From Stieleria sp. JC731 (GTDB lineage Bacteria; Planctomycetota; Planctomycetia; Pirellulales; Pirellulaceae): 64,000 bases of DNA. Below are positions 52,837-61,170 of this stretch, one piece after another (within the stretch, counting starts at the first letter, position 1; every line of letters begins with the position of its first letter). Both the position numbers and the translations under genes were made by a program. The notes below the pieces were generated by a model. That model saw only the letters and a program-made list of their open reading frames with translations, was not told the origin of the DNA and did no database searches. The DNA is taken from NCBI RefSeq assembly GCF_020966635.1, contig NZ_JAJKFQ010000026.1, positions 466,309-530,308 on the forward strand, read 5' to 3'.

Positions 52837-53754
52837 CTAGAGACGAGAAGGACTCAGGGCCAAGCGGAATCCGAGATTGCTGCTCCGCCAAGCGGGGTTG
52901 ATACCGCTCCGAGTTGCACAACGGCAGTACTTGGCATTGAGAATCCATCCACCACCTCGATTAACGCGGGAAGAACCTTTGGTTGCGCCCATCGGATCTA
53001 TTCCTGGCGAGACCTTGTAGTAATCGTCGTCGTGCAAGTCTGAACACCATTCCCACACATTGCCATGCATGTCGAAAAAGCCCCAGTTGTTCGGCCTCTT
53101 TGCTCCCACCGCATGAGCGTACAGTTCAGAAACCCCTGAAGCGTTATCCTTAAACCAAGCATGCTTGGCCAACTCCGAGGTGTCGTCGCCGAAATTGAAT
53201 TTCGTTTCCGTCCCAGCACGGCACGCATATTCCCACTCTGCTTCAGTGGGTAGTCGATAAGCCCACCCCTTGGGTAGACGGCCTGCCGCTTGCTCTTGCG
53301 CAGTTAACGTCTTACAGAATAGCACTGCATCCGCCCAGTCAATGTAGGTCGCCGGGTAGTTGGCTCCGGACCGGTACCAGGTGTACTTTTCGCTTGCTTT
53401 ATGGTCATGTTCCCCCCAGGGCTTCGTGCCCATCACATGTTCCCACGCGCCCTGCGTAAGCTCCGTTTCCGCAAGCCAAAAGCCGCGAGTCAGCTTGACG
53501 TCGACCTGCGGTTTCTCGTTGTCAAATAGTATGCTCCGCTTGTCGCTCTCCGGCCTCCCCATTTTAAACCTCCCGGGTGGACACCAGCGCATCTTGATCT
53601 GCTGCTCAGTAAAGGTCCGTTGCTCACCTGGCCGATTCCCGTTCAGCGAGTCATTTGTTTTCCCGCCCTCCGCATACGATTGTGGGGCGAGAAGGCTAAC
53701 GATGAAACTCACCGTGGTTCCCCAGTAAAGCAAATTAGGACTCTCTATTCGCAT
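52837..53754 (-). CDS. FGE-sulfatase (SUMF1) domain exported protein
   Basis: A signal peptide leads into the formylglycine-generating-enzyme fold: MRWCPPGRFKMGRPESDKRS, YIDWADAVLFCKTLTAQ, LPTEAEWEYACRAGTETKFN, NNWGFFDMHGNVWEWCSDLH, then VNRGGGWILNAKYCRCATRS and NLGFRLA. Length (305) is normal. In planctomycetes such proteins may modify sulfatases or carry unrelated roles; the catalytic Cys pair of true FGE is not certain here. Exported outside the cytoplasmic membrane. Confidence 0.9.
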   Translation of the reverse strand: MRIESPNLLYWGTTVSFIVSLLAPQSYAEGGKTNDSLNGNRPGEQRTFTEQQIKMRWCPPGRFKMGRPESDKRSILFDNEKPQVDVKLTRGFWLAETELTQGAWEHVMGTKPWGEHDHKASEKYTWYRSGANYPATYIDWADAVLFCKTLTAQEQAAGRLPKGWAYRLPTEAEWEYACRAGTETKFNFGDDTSELAKHAWFKDNASGVSELYAHAVGAKRPNNWGFFDMHGNVWEWCSDLHDDDYYKVSPGIDPMGATKGSSRVNRGGGWILNAKYCRCATRSGINPAWRSSNLGFRLALSPSRL

Positions 53755-53783
53755 GGCACTTCACACACCAAAAAATCACTCCT

Positions 53784-53878
53784 TCGGATAACGGTACAAA
53801 TCACCGAGTCGCCGCGGACGACGTGACCTCAAAACAAATCCGACGCGGCGACTTCGGTGCATTTGATTGTTATCCCGC
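53784..53878 (-). repeat. attC site
   Basis: Left arm AATCACCGAGTCGCCGCG, right arm GCGGCGACTTCGGTGCATT. CGGATAACGG opening; TTGTTATCCC closing. Confidence 0.95.
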
Positions 53879-54286
53879 AATCTCGTGCGTCCAAGCCTCG
53901 TCCAGTTTTGGTGGAGCTGATGAGATAACATCAACACATGTGCTGCACGACAGAAAGCAGTAGTGTACCAAGTTGCCAGCCGCATGAAGTTCACACGATT
54001 GACGGTGAAATAGTTTAAGCAATTCTGAGTCTTCAACCGTCCAAAAAACATGCGGAAAATTCATGTCGGGCTGCGCTGGCTGAAGCGGAGCGATTCGGTC
54101 ACCTTCATCCGAAACGAAATGCGCCAATGGTGATTCAAATCGAACAACAAGGACACCTATTGTTTCATCGTGTGGTCGGATCCAGAATCGAAATCCCTCG
54201 CAGTCGTCATGAATCGCGTCAATTTCGACTCTGCAAGATGACCATTTCTCGACCGGAAGCCATCGGCGATACAAACCATGCCACAT
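53870..54286 (-). CDS. hypothetical cassette protein
   Basis: 138 residues: RVEIDAIHDDCEGFRFWIRP, VFWTVEDSELLKLFHRQSCE, LVHYCFLSCSTCVDVISSAP. Several Cys (CSTC). No membrane segment. The block S-E-L-x-x-L-F and CVDVISS appear conserved-looking, but no name was recalled. Confidence 0.5.
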   Translation of the reverse strand: MWHGLYRRWLPVEKWSSCRVEIDAIHDDCEGFRFWIRPHDETIGVLVVRFESPLAHFVSDEGDRIAPLQPAQPDMNFPHVFWTVEDSELLKLFHRQSCELHAAGNLVHYCFLSCSTCVDVISSAPPKLDEAWTHEIAG

Positions 54287-54318
54287 ATATCAGGCTAATC
54301 CTTGGGTTCATCGAAAGC

Positions 54319-54412
54319 GGGATAACGTTACCGATCACCCGGTCGCCGCGAGAGATCTGACATTTTAAAATCATGCGACTCGGCGACTCGGGTGCATCGG
54401 ATGGTTATCCAC
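54319..54412 (-). repeat. attC site
   Basis: Left arm GATCACCCGGTCGCCGCG, right arm CGGCGACTCGGGTGCATC. Perfect pairing CACCCG/CGGGTG; closes TGGTTATCC. Confidence 0.95.
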
Positions 54413-54881
54413 TCTCAGTAGAACAGTGTTGCGCCACCAGTGACTCCAATTCGACAACCGCTTGAAATGCAAGAACAGCCAGTGCCGAGAGGACCGCTGA
54501 CAGCACTGAGTATCCCCCACCGTACGTCACCGTAGTCATCTGGAGAACATCCCGTTCAATAATCTCGCCATGGTTGTAGCTGAAGCCGATTAGCATCGGC
54601 AGGAAGAACAACAGTGAACTGATGCGTCCCCAGATCCTGTTCCCGATCGGTACGCGAGCCCCGCAGGAGAGAAGTCGACGAACCAGGGTCCAAATCCGCC
54701 TCAAGCAAATAACGGCTACGAAACCGCCAATGATTGCGCCGACGCCGCGAAGATCGATCGCCGACATTTGCAGTCCCACCTCGCGGTCCCATGTCGTTTC
54801 ATGCCGCCAATTGGTAACGCAGATTAGCGCCGCGTAACCTTGGGCAATGATTGCAACCTTAACTTCAGCAGCGGAGTTCAT
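54405..54881 (-). CDS. membrane protein
   Basis: Start ATG 54881: MNSAAEVKVAIIAQGYAALI, then two to four hydrophobic segments (GVGAIIGGFVAVICLRRIW, RISSLLFFLPMLIGFS, SAVLSALAVLAFQAVVEL). Function unknown. Confidence 0.55.
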   Translation of the reverse strand: MNSAAEVKVAIIAQGYAALICVTNWRHETTWDREVGLQMSAIDLRGVGAIIGGFVAVICLRRIWTLVRRLLSCGARVPIGNRIWGRISSLLFFLPMLIGFSYNHGEIIERDVLQMTTVTYGGGYSVLSAVLSALAVLAFQAVVELESLVAQHCSTESG

Positions 54882-54887
54882 TTCAGT

Positions 54888-54979
54888 CGGATAACGGTAG
54901 GGTTCAGCGGGGCCGCGCGAGCGACTCACCACTCAAAAACGTCAACTCGCGGCCTCCGTTGCAACCCATGGTTCCCCGC
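54888..54979 (-). repeat. attC site
   Basis: Left arm GGTTCAGCGGGGCCGCGCG, right arm CGCGGCCTCCGTTGCAACC; loop CACCACTCAAAAACG. The model for the degenerate site at 20832. Confidence 0.95.
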
Positions 54980-55508
54980 TTTTTGCGCGACGAACGATGG
55001 TGCAGAGCGCAAGAAACACGCCGAGGCATGCGGCAGCCGCAGCATAGCCCGCTGGTGGATAGTATAGAACAGCTTCGGAAGGATCGCGGCCGTATTGAGC
55101 GATCTGCCCATTCCAAAGTGACCACGTAATTAACCAAGCCATCAGGGCAATTACGAACAAAAGAGCGACGCTCAGCCCTCGTTTCCCGACGAAAGCAACC
55201 GCAATCGCACCGCCGGTCGATGCCGCAATCATTGTGCACAGCGGTAGCGAGATAAGAAATGCTTGTTGGCCGTAAGAGATCATTGGGTCGTTGTTCGCCG
55301 GCTGATGTTCCAGCATTATCGCGAGAGCGATGTATCCCGCGAAGCCAGCGAGGCCGAACAGGATCGGAAAGACGATGAACATCACCGATCGGATTGCCAG
55401 GCGCAGAGGTGATGGAGCTGTTGGCATGTCGCTCTCAACAGCGACGTCCGTAACCGGGTGATAGGGATCGACGTCAGGCACTAATCTTCGTCGGGGAACG
55501 GCGGACAT
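54942..55508 (-). CDS. membrane protein whose C-terminus comes from attC
   Basis: The ATG at 55508 lies in the attC at 55492; a GTG at 55481 is the first start outside it. Body: four hydrophobic segments (SVMFIVFPILFGLAGFAGYI, AFLISLPLCTMIAASTGGAI, VALLFVIALMAWLITW, GYAAAAACLGVFLALCTIVR). The last ~10 residues (GEPWVATEAAS) are attC-encoded, so the stop was supplied by the recombination site. Confidence 0.6.
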   Translation of the reverse strand: MSAVPRRRLVPDVDPYHPVTDVAVESDMPTAPSPLRLAIRSVMFIVFPILFGLAGFAGYIALAIMLEHQPANNDPMISYGQQAFLISLPLCTMIAASTGGAIAVAFVGKRGLSVALLFVIALMAWLITWSLWNGQIAQYGRDPSEAVLYYPPAGYAAAAACLGVFLALCTIVRRAKSGEPWVATEAAS

Positions 55509-55584
55509 CACGGGGCACGGAGAGTTGACTATCCATTGCGAAAAACGCCGCAAGCCGTGCTCCCGTGCATGTCATTGTTCTGTG
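55492..55584 (-). repeat. attC site
   Basis: Left arm GACATCACGGGGCACGG, right arm CCGTGCTCCCGTGCATGTC; closes TTGTTCTGTG. GGAACGG opening. Confidence 0.95.
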
Positions 55585-56255
55585 TCTTCTTTCTTGCTCT
55601 CTACAACTTTTCGCCGCATGTCCATCAGCAAACTCTCAATTTTGGCATGCGTGCTTTCCGACTGGCTCACTATCAATAGGTGAGTGTCATCGACGGTGAT
55701 CCCAACACAATCCGACGATGGCCCCGTTCCGGCTGACCATGTGTCCGGTGCCACAGACGTGTGGATGAGTTGGATCAAACTGTCATAGTCAGCAAACGCG
55801 GAACGGTGAAACTGCGCATTGTTGCCAGGAGTTTGCGGTTGAATAGGCTCGACGGAAACCAAGTCAGTTACAGCGTACACCGCAGGACGCCAGTAGTCAT
55901 CAGCTCGTTCATTGGTGGTCAGAACGATCGATTCCCAACGGATTGCGAAGGTTGCGTCATACTTGTTCATCACCGCGAGAAGTGCGGATCGAAGCGAAAT
56001 CCCATCTGCACGAAAGGTAACTCGAACGTCCTCTAATCCGATGTCCTCGAATGCATCGTCTTGGACGATAACGTTCACCTTAAATTGCTGCGTGATTGCG
56101 GCGGCAACATCATCAAGAGTTGCGGATGACAAGTCGAATTTGCATGGGCGGTTGAGTGTTGCCAACAACTCGTCGGCAGTGGTGAAAATCTTCGCATCCT
56201 GTGCCGCGCAAACTGAAACGGACAGCATTGCGATTAGTAAAGCGAAGTGTTTCAT
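55572..56255 (-). CDS. exported protein, secretin-N/STN-like
   Basis: Start ATG 56255 with a signal peptide (HFALLIAMLSVSVCAAQ). Then RPCKFDLSSATLDDVAAAIT, QQFKVNVIVQDDAFEDIGLE and VTFRADGISLRSALLAVMNK: the STN/secretin short N-terminal pattern. It then has a C-terminal region (LLIVSQSESTHAKIESLLMD) like a secretin-associated domain. Probably a periplasmic component or planctomycete homologue without a partner. Confidence 0.7.
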   Translation of the reverse strand: MKHFALLIAMLSVSVCAAQDAKIFTTADELLATLNRPCKFDLSSATLDDVAAAITQQFKVNVIVQDDAFEDIGLEDVRVTFRADGISLRSALLAVMNKYDATFAIRWESIVLTTNERADDYWRPAVYAVTDLVSVEPIQPQTPGNNAQFHRSAFADYDSLIQLIHTSVAPDTWSAGTGPSSDCVGITVDDTHLLIVSQSESTHAKIESLLMDMRRKVVESKKEDTEQ

Positions 56256-56298
56256 GCCTGCGGATAAAGTAGAAGATCGAATTGAATTTCTCCACACA

Positions 56299-56391
56299 CA
56301 GAACGTTACCGATCAGCGGGGACGGGCGAACGATTTGCAAGCAGACGAGAATACTGGCCACCCGTCCTCCGTTGCATCACATGGTTACGCA
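56299..56391 (-). repeat. attC site
   Basis: Left arm CGATCAGCGGGGACGGGCG, right arm CCCGTCCTCCGTTGCATC; closes TGGTTACGC. Confidence 0.95.
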
Positions 56392-57128
56392 TTTCCTACG
56401 TTGGCAATCGGCTCGACGTCTAATCTATACATCGTCGCATGCATTTTGGTTACGAAGTAATCCACGGAGTCACCAAGTATTGCAATCACTTGTTTGCGTT
56501 GGGCGTCTGGCATGCGAAAGCCAAACGTCACGGACGTTAAATCGCCTGGGAACTCTATCGCGTTTCCGCCTTCGCGGGAAATCATCCGCCATTCCTGCTC
56601 GTAACTCCAATAATCAGCCTTGGTCGTCAACGCCTTTCCAACATGTTGTGGGTCCGTCAATTGTTCAGGCGTGAAGGTTGGTAGGGCAGCACTATAGATC
56701 ACTGGGTAGGATTTGTCATACTCGCCCAGCTCATTGGTGTCCGTTCGCGTGAACCCGAGGCACAGCCCTTTGTGTTCGTCAGCGTAGTGAGACCACATGA
56801 GCACAACACTTGGATCCTCGCCTAATGCGAGAACCCCGTATTGCTTCATGGACTGCTTGGCAGCGGCCATCGACTCTCTGTCAATGGGCAATCCATTGAT
56901 GCGGTCTGATGTTAAGGCAAACTCAAACTCGAACGGATCATTCAATTTTTCAGCAGTCGGAAAATAGAGCTGTTTCTTGCGTAAGATATCAAGCGTGCGC
57001 TCGCTAAACTTGCGATACTTGTAAAGGTGCTGGACTCCGTACGCCATGCATTTGGGGCACCGCAACGTGCGTCGCGGGAATTCGTTGTCGCATGCGATGG
57101 AGCGGCATGTCATCGTTGGTTCAGGCAT
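56385..57128 (-). CDS. DUF2971 family protein with N-terminal zinc ribbon
   Basis: MPEPTMTCRSIAC and CPKCM form a small ribbon. Then LYKYRKFSERTLDILRKKQL, YFPTAEKLNDPFEFEF, VLMWSHYADEHKGLCLGF: the DUF2971 signature (LYKYR..., P..LNDPFE, MWxHYADxHxGxC). It is often present near phage or toxin loci; function unknown. Confidence 0.85.
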   Translation of the reverse strand: MPEPTMTCRSIACDNEFPRRTLRCPKCMAYGVQHLYKYRKFSERTLDILRKKQLYFPTAEKLNDPFEFEFALTSDRINGLPIDRESMAAAKQSMKQYGVLALGEDPSVVLMWSHYADEHKGLCLGFTRTDTNELGEYDKSYPVIYSAALPTFTPEQLTDPQHVGKALTTKADYWSYEQEWRMISREGGNAIEFPGDLTSVTFGFRMPDAQRKQVIAILGDSVDYFVTKMHATMYRLDVEPIANVGNA

Positions 57129-57147
57129 GCGCCAGCACTAGTTCAGT

Positions 57148-57241
57148 TGCGTAACGGTAACGATCACCCGGCCGCGGCGGACGATCAACCACTTCAAAAA
57201 CCACGACTCCGCGGCTCGGCGTGCATCGCATGGTTCGCCGT
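57148..57241 (-). repeat. attC site
   Basis: Left arm CGATCACCCGGCCGCGG, right arm CCGCGGCTCGGCGTGCATCG; closes TGGTTCGCC. Confidence 0.95.
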
Positions 57242-57715
57242 GATACACGTGTGGCCGGTGGATTGTCGATAAATCTCGGTCGCGAACCGAAGTCCAATGT
57301 ATCCGAATACACAAGCGGTTAGCAAATGAACGAAAACCAGACGCGACCTCGCGGCGTGAGTCGTGAACGCCTTCGTTTCCGTGCTCGACATGTTCTTGTA
57401 GTCCATTGTTGAAAATTCGCTGTGCAGGCCCTTCTGCACGAGTTTGGTATGCGGGAGCAAACCACCGTCGAATGAATACTCGTTGTTGCTGATGAATAGA
57501 GTGAACGCCAAATAGATGGTCGCCGGAACCAAAAACCCAACAGCACCGGCTCGGATCTTGAAACGGCCGACGATCAAGGCAATCAGTTGCGAAACACTGA
57601 ACGCGGCGCATAGCGTCGCCCCGAGCCAAGCAGCCCAAAAGTCTGCGGTTAAGCCAGCCAACAAAACGGCAGCGGCACATGTAAGTATGAACAAATCCTT
57701 CAGCTTGAAATTCAT
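57194..57715 (-). CDS. membrane protein, attC-encoded C-terminus
   Basis: ATG 57715 gives MNFKLKDLFILTCAAAVLLA and four hydrophobic segments with ISNNEYSFDGGLLPHTKLVQ in the loop. The tail (ANHAMHAEPRSRGF) is attC sequence. Similar organisation to 6334-6837 (VGFLVP..., FGGEDEF / YSFDGG), suggesting distant paralogy. Confidence 0.6.
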   Translation of the reverse strand: MNFKLKDLFILTCAAAVLLAGLTADFWAAWLGATLCAAFSVSQLIALIVGRFKIRAGAVGFLVPATIYLAFTLFISNNEYSFDGGLLPHTKLVQKGLHSEFSTMDYKNMSSTETKAFTTHAARSRLVFVHLLTACVFGYIGLRFATEIYRQSTGHTCITANHAMHAEPRSRGF

Positions 57716-57748
57716 CGTTTGCTTGAAAGGGTTCCGTTGTTGTCAGTC

Positions 57749-57841
57749 GGCGAACGTTTGGGGTAACCGGGACCGAAAGAAAAAGTTTGTGTACAAGAAC
57801 GACGTGTTTGAGGTCTCCGGTTCACCCCGTGGTTATGTCGC
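57749..57841 (-). repeat. attC site, divergent arms
   Basis: Left arm GGGTAACCGGGACCG, right arm GGTCTCCGGTTCACCCC, loop AAAGTTTGTGTACAAG. Unlike the CTTCAAAA-type loop. Closes TGGTTATGTC. It has the most unusual loop of the set. Confidence 0.8.
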
Positions 57842-57869
57842 GGAGTTTGTATCGGAGTTGAGTGGGAAT

Positions 57870-58316
57870 CTATAGTTCGCGTTCGCCGTAACCAACATGA
57901 TAGAGCCAGTTGATTGAATCGAGACGCTTTGCGACATGCCAGCGGGTGTGCGATTGGCCAACGCAATCGCCCATTTTCAAATCAACCCACGAGACACTAT
58001 CGTAGGTTGTCGAAAGCTGAAGACAAAGGTGGAAAGGGATGGTTGTCATGTCCGATAGGCATTGCGCTAAGCCAATTAGTTCGATTTCACGGTGTCCGGT
58101 TTTCTGAAAACGCGACGGCAATAAATCGTCCAAACCTTCGTATCGCCATTCGCTGTGCACTTCACGTAATATGATCGGCATGAAGAACTGAAGCGCCGAG
58201 AAGAAGAAGTTCCCCTGTGGTGGGACATGAATGGAGTCTCCAACCGCATGATTGCGAACGAGTGGGGCGAGGCTCTTGCACAGGATTTGTTCGGGCCTGG
58301 AAATATCCGTCAACAT
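57870..58316 (-). CDS. hypothetical protein
   Basis: 148 residues: SIHVPPQGNFFFSALQFFMP, LPSRFQKTGHREIELIGLAQ, LSTTYDSVSWVDLKMGDCVG. No membrane segments, no named family. The stop is ~30 bases from the attC. Confidence 0.5.
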   Translation of the reverse strand: MLTDISRPEQILCKSLAPLVRNHAVGDSIHVPPQGNFFFSALQFFMPIILREVHSEWRYEGLDDLLPSRFQKTGHREIELIGLAQCLSDMTTIPFHLCLQLSTTYDSVSWVDLKMGDCVGQSHTRWHVAKRLDSINWLYHVGYGEREL

Positions 58317-58357
58317 CTCACCGTAAGCAAAGTCGGGAGGTAACCATCAGTTGAGCG

Positions 58358-58451
58358 ACATAACGGTAGAATTCACGGGGGACGGGCGAAAGACATGCAA
58401 GCAGACAAACAAACACGACTCCCGTCCTCGCGTGCATGTCATGGTTCTGCC
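58358..58451 (-). repeat. attC site
   Basis: Left arm GAATTCACGGGGGACGGGCG, right arm CCCGTCCTCGCGTGCATG; closes TGGTTCTGC. Confidence 0.95.
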
Positions 58452-58459
58452 TCTGATCT

Positions 58460-58993
58460 CTACGGCGGAATTGTGAATTGCGACGCTAGCAAGAAGGTTA
58501 GCAGCGTGGAAGTCTCGACGCAAATGCGACGTGAAAATCGAACGCCCCCGTACGCACCGGACAAATATGATGTCACGAGAATCAGAGAAAGCCCAAGAAG
58601 GCACAAACGATCGAGGTGTGCGAGCGTTAGTGGTCCGAATGAAGGTGTGTGCCAAATCACCGGAAAGCCACCTGGAAGCATCACCAGCAACCAAAATATA
58701 TGCCAGACATGGTGAAAAATGAGATACAAGGTGACCGTTGCGCGAAGCGTCGAACCATCATCAGGCGTTGCGAATCGCCATTTCTCGCACCAAGTCGAAT
58801 CTGGCATCTGGCTTCGGTTTGTTACAAAGATCGAAGTAATAGCAAGCGTGAAGTAATGAGCGGCAATGCAGGCGAGAGCGATCAATACGCCTATCGCACC
58901 GCACCAGATCAAGAACGCAGAGACGGTGACAAATCCGAGCAGGGAAAGCAGGCCGAACGAGAACGGCTTCTCAACTCGGAGGGGGATTCTCAT
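58460..58993 (-). CDS. multi-pass membrane protein
   Basis: Five hydrophobic segments (e.g. LLSLLGFVTVSAFLIWCGA, VLIALACIAAHYFTLAIT, TVTLYLIFHHVWHIFWLLV, LLGLSLILVTSYLSGAYGG). Basic residues in intervening loops. Function unknown; single-gene cassette. Confidence 0.6.
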   Translation of the reverse strand: MRIPLRVEKPFSFGLLSLLGFVTVSAFLIWCGAIGVLIALACIAAHYFTLAITSIFVTNRSQMPDSTWCEKWRFATPDDGSTLRATVTLYLIFHHVWHIFWLLVMLPGGFPVIWHTPSFGPLTLAHLDRLCLLGLSLILVTSYLSGAYGGVRFSRRICVETSTLLTFLLASQFTIPP

Positions 58994-59018
58994 GTTGGTT
59001 GCGTAATACCTTCATTGG

Positions 59019-59112
59019 CAGAACGGCAGACATCACGCGGGACGGGCGAAAGACGTGCAAGCAGGCGGAAAAACGAAACTCCCGTCCTCGCGTGCATGTC
59101 ATTGTTCCCCGC
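59019..59112 (-). repeat. attC site
   Basis: Left arm GACATCACGCGGGACGGGCG, right arm CCCGTCCTCGCGTGCATGTC. CACGCG/CGCGTG pairing. Closes TTGTTCCCC. Confidence 0.95.
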
Positions 59113-59578
59113 GTTCCGGTTGAAGCGGTGACGACCACAAGTAACGATCCGATCGAATGTTGCCACCACGAATTCCAATCATCGTATCACGAATAGTGTC
59201 CGCGGTGGCATTCTCCACATCAAGATAGAAGTGAGATGATCCAATGCAGCAGTCACCAATGTAGTCAACGGTAAAACACACGCGATCCGAGATCACATCG
59301 AACGCAAATTTCGCAGCGTCATGTGCAGCAGCAAGCAGACGTTCATGTTCAGAATTGCCTTCGTAGCTATAGCCAGAAAAATGCGTGTGATGCTTGGTTC
59401 CGAGTTCGAGCGTGAGTTCATCGCCATTGTCGTCAATGCTCAATTTACCGACGGAATCATGCAGAGCGGAAAACGTAAGCATTGGATTCGATGCTTCGGA
59501 TTTCTCCCAGCGATCAGCATCACCGCCGAGTTCCGCAAAGCGTCGAAGAAACGCTTCAAGTGCTGGCGTCATGTTCAT
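59099..59578 (-). CDS. hypothetical cassette protein
   Basis: 159 residues. FLRRFAELGGDADRWEKSEA, LTLELGTKHHTHFSGYSYEG, AKFAFDVISDRVCFTVDYIG. No signal peptide; probable cytoplasmic. Its last codons are in the attC. No family was identified. Confidence 0.5.
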   Translation of the reverse strand: MNMTPALEAFLRRFAELGGDADRWEKSEASNPMLTFSALHDSVGKLSIDDNGDELTLELGTKHHTHFSGYSYEGNSEHERLLAAAHDAAKFAFDVISDRVCFTVDYIGDCCIGSSHFYLDVENATADTIRDTMIGIRGGNIRSDRYLWSSPLQPERGEQ

Positions 59579-59584
59579 AAAGTC

Positions 59585-59677
59585 GGGGAACGGTACGGAT
59601 CACGCGGTCGCCGCGAGCAATCCTCCACTTCAAAAACCACGATTCGGCGACTCGTCGTGCATCCGATGGTTCGTCGA
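59585..59677 (-). repeat. attC site
   Basis: Left arm GGATCACGCGGTCGCCGCG, right arm CGGCGACTCGTCGTGCATCC; closes TGGTTCGTC. Confidence 0.9.
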
Positions 59678-59783
59678 TCATGTCGTGTGGGGATTATCTA
59701 ACAATGCCAGTCCACGTTCAATTCTAACCAATTTGATAGACGAAATTTTTCAAACCGAGGTGAGAACGCAATTCATCTAGCTA

Positions 59784-60089
59784 TCACTTTTGAAAATCAC
59801 GGGCAGCCTCCAGGACATTCTCATCATCACTGCGACTGCCGATTGCCACAAATCTCCGAACTAAATCATCGTCGAGTTGGCCAGCCAGTTCCAACAAACG
59901 GCGGTATTGCCAGTCGTCGGATAAATCCAAACAGCCAGCGACCGTCTGTTCAATCGATTGCAAAACCCACTCCCGCGGCATTGCCATCACGGCTTGGCGC
60001 CCAGCTACGATTCGATGAACGTTCTGCGGTTGGCATGCCGACTGAATCGCCGAACGGAGATCATCAATTGCTGGCGGTCTCTGATGCAT
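59784..60089 (-). CDS. small helical protein, immunity-like
   Basis: From ATG 60089: IDDLRSAIQSACQPQNVHRI, LDLSDDWQYRRLLELAGQLD, LVRRFVAIGSRSDDENVLEA. The C-terminal WxYRRLLEL...xGxxSxDxxxxEA pattern is seen in immunity-type proteins. Unnamed. 101 residues. Confidence 0.55.
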   Translation of the reverse strand: MHQRPPAIDDLRSAIQSACQPQNVHRIVAGRQAVMAMPREWVLQSIEQTVAGCLDLSDDWQYRRLLELAGQLDDDLVRRFVAIGSRSDDENVLEAARDFQK

Positions 60090-60102
60090 AGTGCTTTTTC
60101 GA

Positions 60103-60191
60103 CGAACGGCGGACATAACCGAGTGACGGCGGACGACTTACCACTTCAAAAACCCCGACTCCGTCACTTCGGTTCATGTCATTGTTCGCGA
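60103..60191 (-). repeat. attC site
   Basis: Left arm CATAACCGAGTGACGG, right arm CCGTCACTTCGGTTCATG. It is almost identical to the sites at 60616 and 61689. 3' site of gene-less copy C; closes TTGTTCGCG. Confidence 0.95.
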
Positions 60192-60615
60192 GGTACACAC
60201 GACCACAGTCTGCACTACATCGCTGCCGACAAGTTTACTCGATTCGAATCGCCAAGGGGAACGAGCATTAATATTTCGGCCAGCGCATAGGGCGTTTGAA
60301 CCGCTATCTCGGAGCAGAAAACAAACCGTGATATCTGAAGCGATCATGAGGAAACTGTGGTTCCGTGAAATCCAGTGGGCCACGCACAGCAACAACGATC
60401 AAACCGTGACGTCAAATGCGATTGATTGGAAACTGATGTCTCAAGAAATCAATTGGCCCGAATTCACGAGCAACTATCAAACCACAAACTCAGTTGCGGC
60501 GATCGGCTAAGGGTTGCCAGGTGAGATCAGATGGGCCAGATTCATACGCTTCAAATTGCAGAGGGCGATGACCAAGCTGGAGAGAGATGAGTCATTCAGT
60601 GGTTCATCTACCCGC
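60192..60615 (-). repeat. gene-less cassette element, copy C
   Basis: Conserved ends (AGGTACACACGACCACAG and CATCTACCCGCGCGAAC). 78-bp units start at 60322, 60400 and 60478, with a degenerate fourth to about 60552. A + strand frame of 60 residues (ATG 60328) crosses the units but is not conserved in other copies. Flanked by sites 60103 and 60616. Confidence 0.9.
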
Positions 60616-60703
60616 GCGAACGGCGGACATAACCGAGTGACGGCGGACGACACACCACTTCAGAAACCCCGACTCCGTCACTTCGGTTCATGTCATGGTT
60701 CGC
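60616..60703 (-). repeat. attC site
   Basis: Same arms as 60103 (CATAACCGAGTGACGG / CCGTCACTTCGGTTCATG) with only a few changes. 3' site of gene-less copy D. Confidence 0.95.
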
Positions 60704-61052
60704 GTGGTACACACGACCACAGTCTGCATCACATCGCTGCTGACAAGTCTACCCGTTCGGAATCGCGAAGGGGAACGAGCATAGATATTTCAGCCGGCAG
60801 GTAGGACGTTTGACCAGCAATCTCCAAGCAGGGATCAAACCGTGACATCGAATGCGATAAACAGGAAACTGACGTTTCGCGAAATCCAATGGACCTAGTT
60901 CACGAGCAACTTTCAAACCGCAGACTCAGTTGCAACGATCAGCTATCAGTTGCCACCTGAAATCAGATGGGCCGAATCCAAACGCTTGGAACTGCAATGG
61001 GCGGTGACCATGTTGATAAGAGATGAGTCATCAAGCAGCACAACCACCCGCG
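60704..61052 (-). repeat. gene-less cassette element, copy D
   Basis: Begins GTGGTACACACGACCACAG; ends GACCATGTTGATAAGAGATG and CCACCCGCGCGAACG, an end nearly the same as copy B. Two 78-bp-type units around 60838-60990. The + frame has a TAG within the first unit. No other reading frame longer than 60 codons. Confidence 0.9.
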
Positions 61053-61142
61053 CGAACGACAGCGGTAACGGGGCCGCCGCCAAGAAGCTATGATTTCAAA
61101 TTCCGCCTCACCGACGGCTCCCGTTCACCGCATGGTTATTTG
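61053..61142 (-). repeat. attC site
   Basis: Left arm GGTAACGGGGCCGCCGCC, right arm CGACGGCTCCCGTTCACC; loop TATGATTTCAAATTCC. Same family as 41414 and 32182; closes TGGTTATTTGG. Confidence 0.95.
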
Positions 61143-61170
61143 GCGCGTCGCGCGAGAAATTCGAACACGC

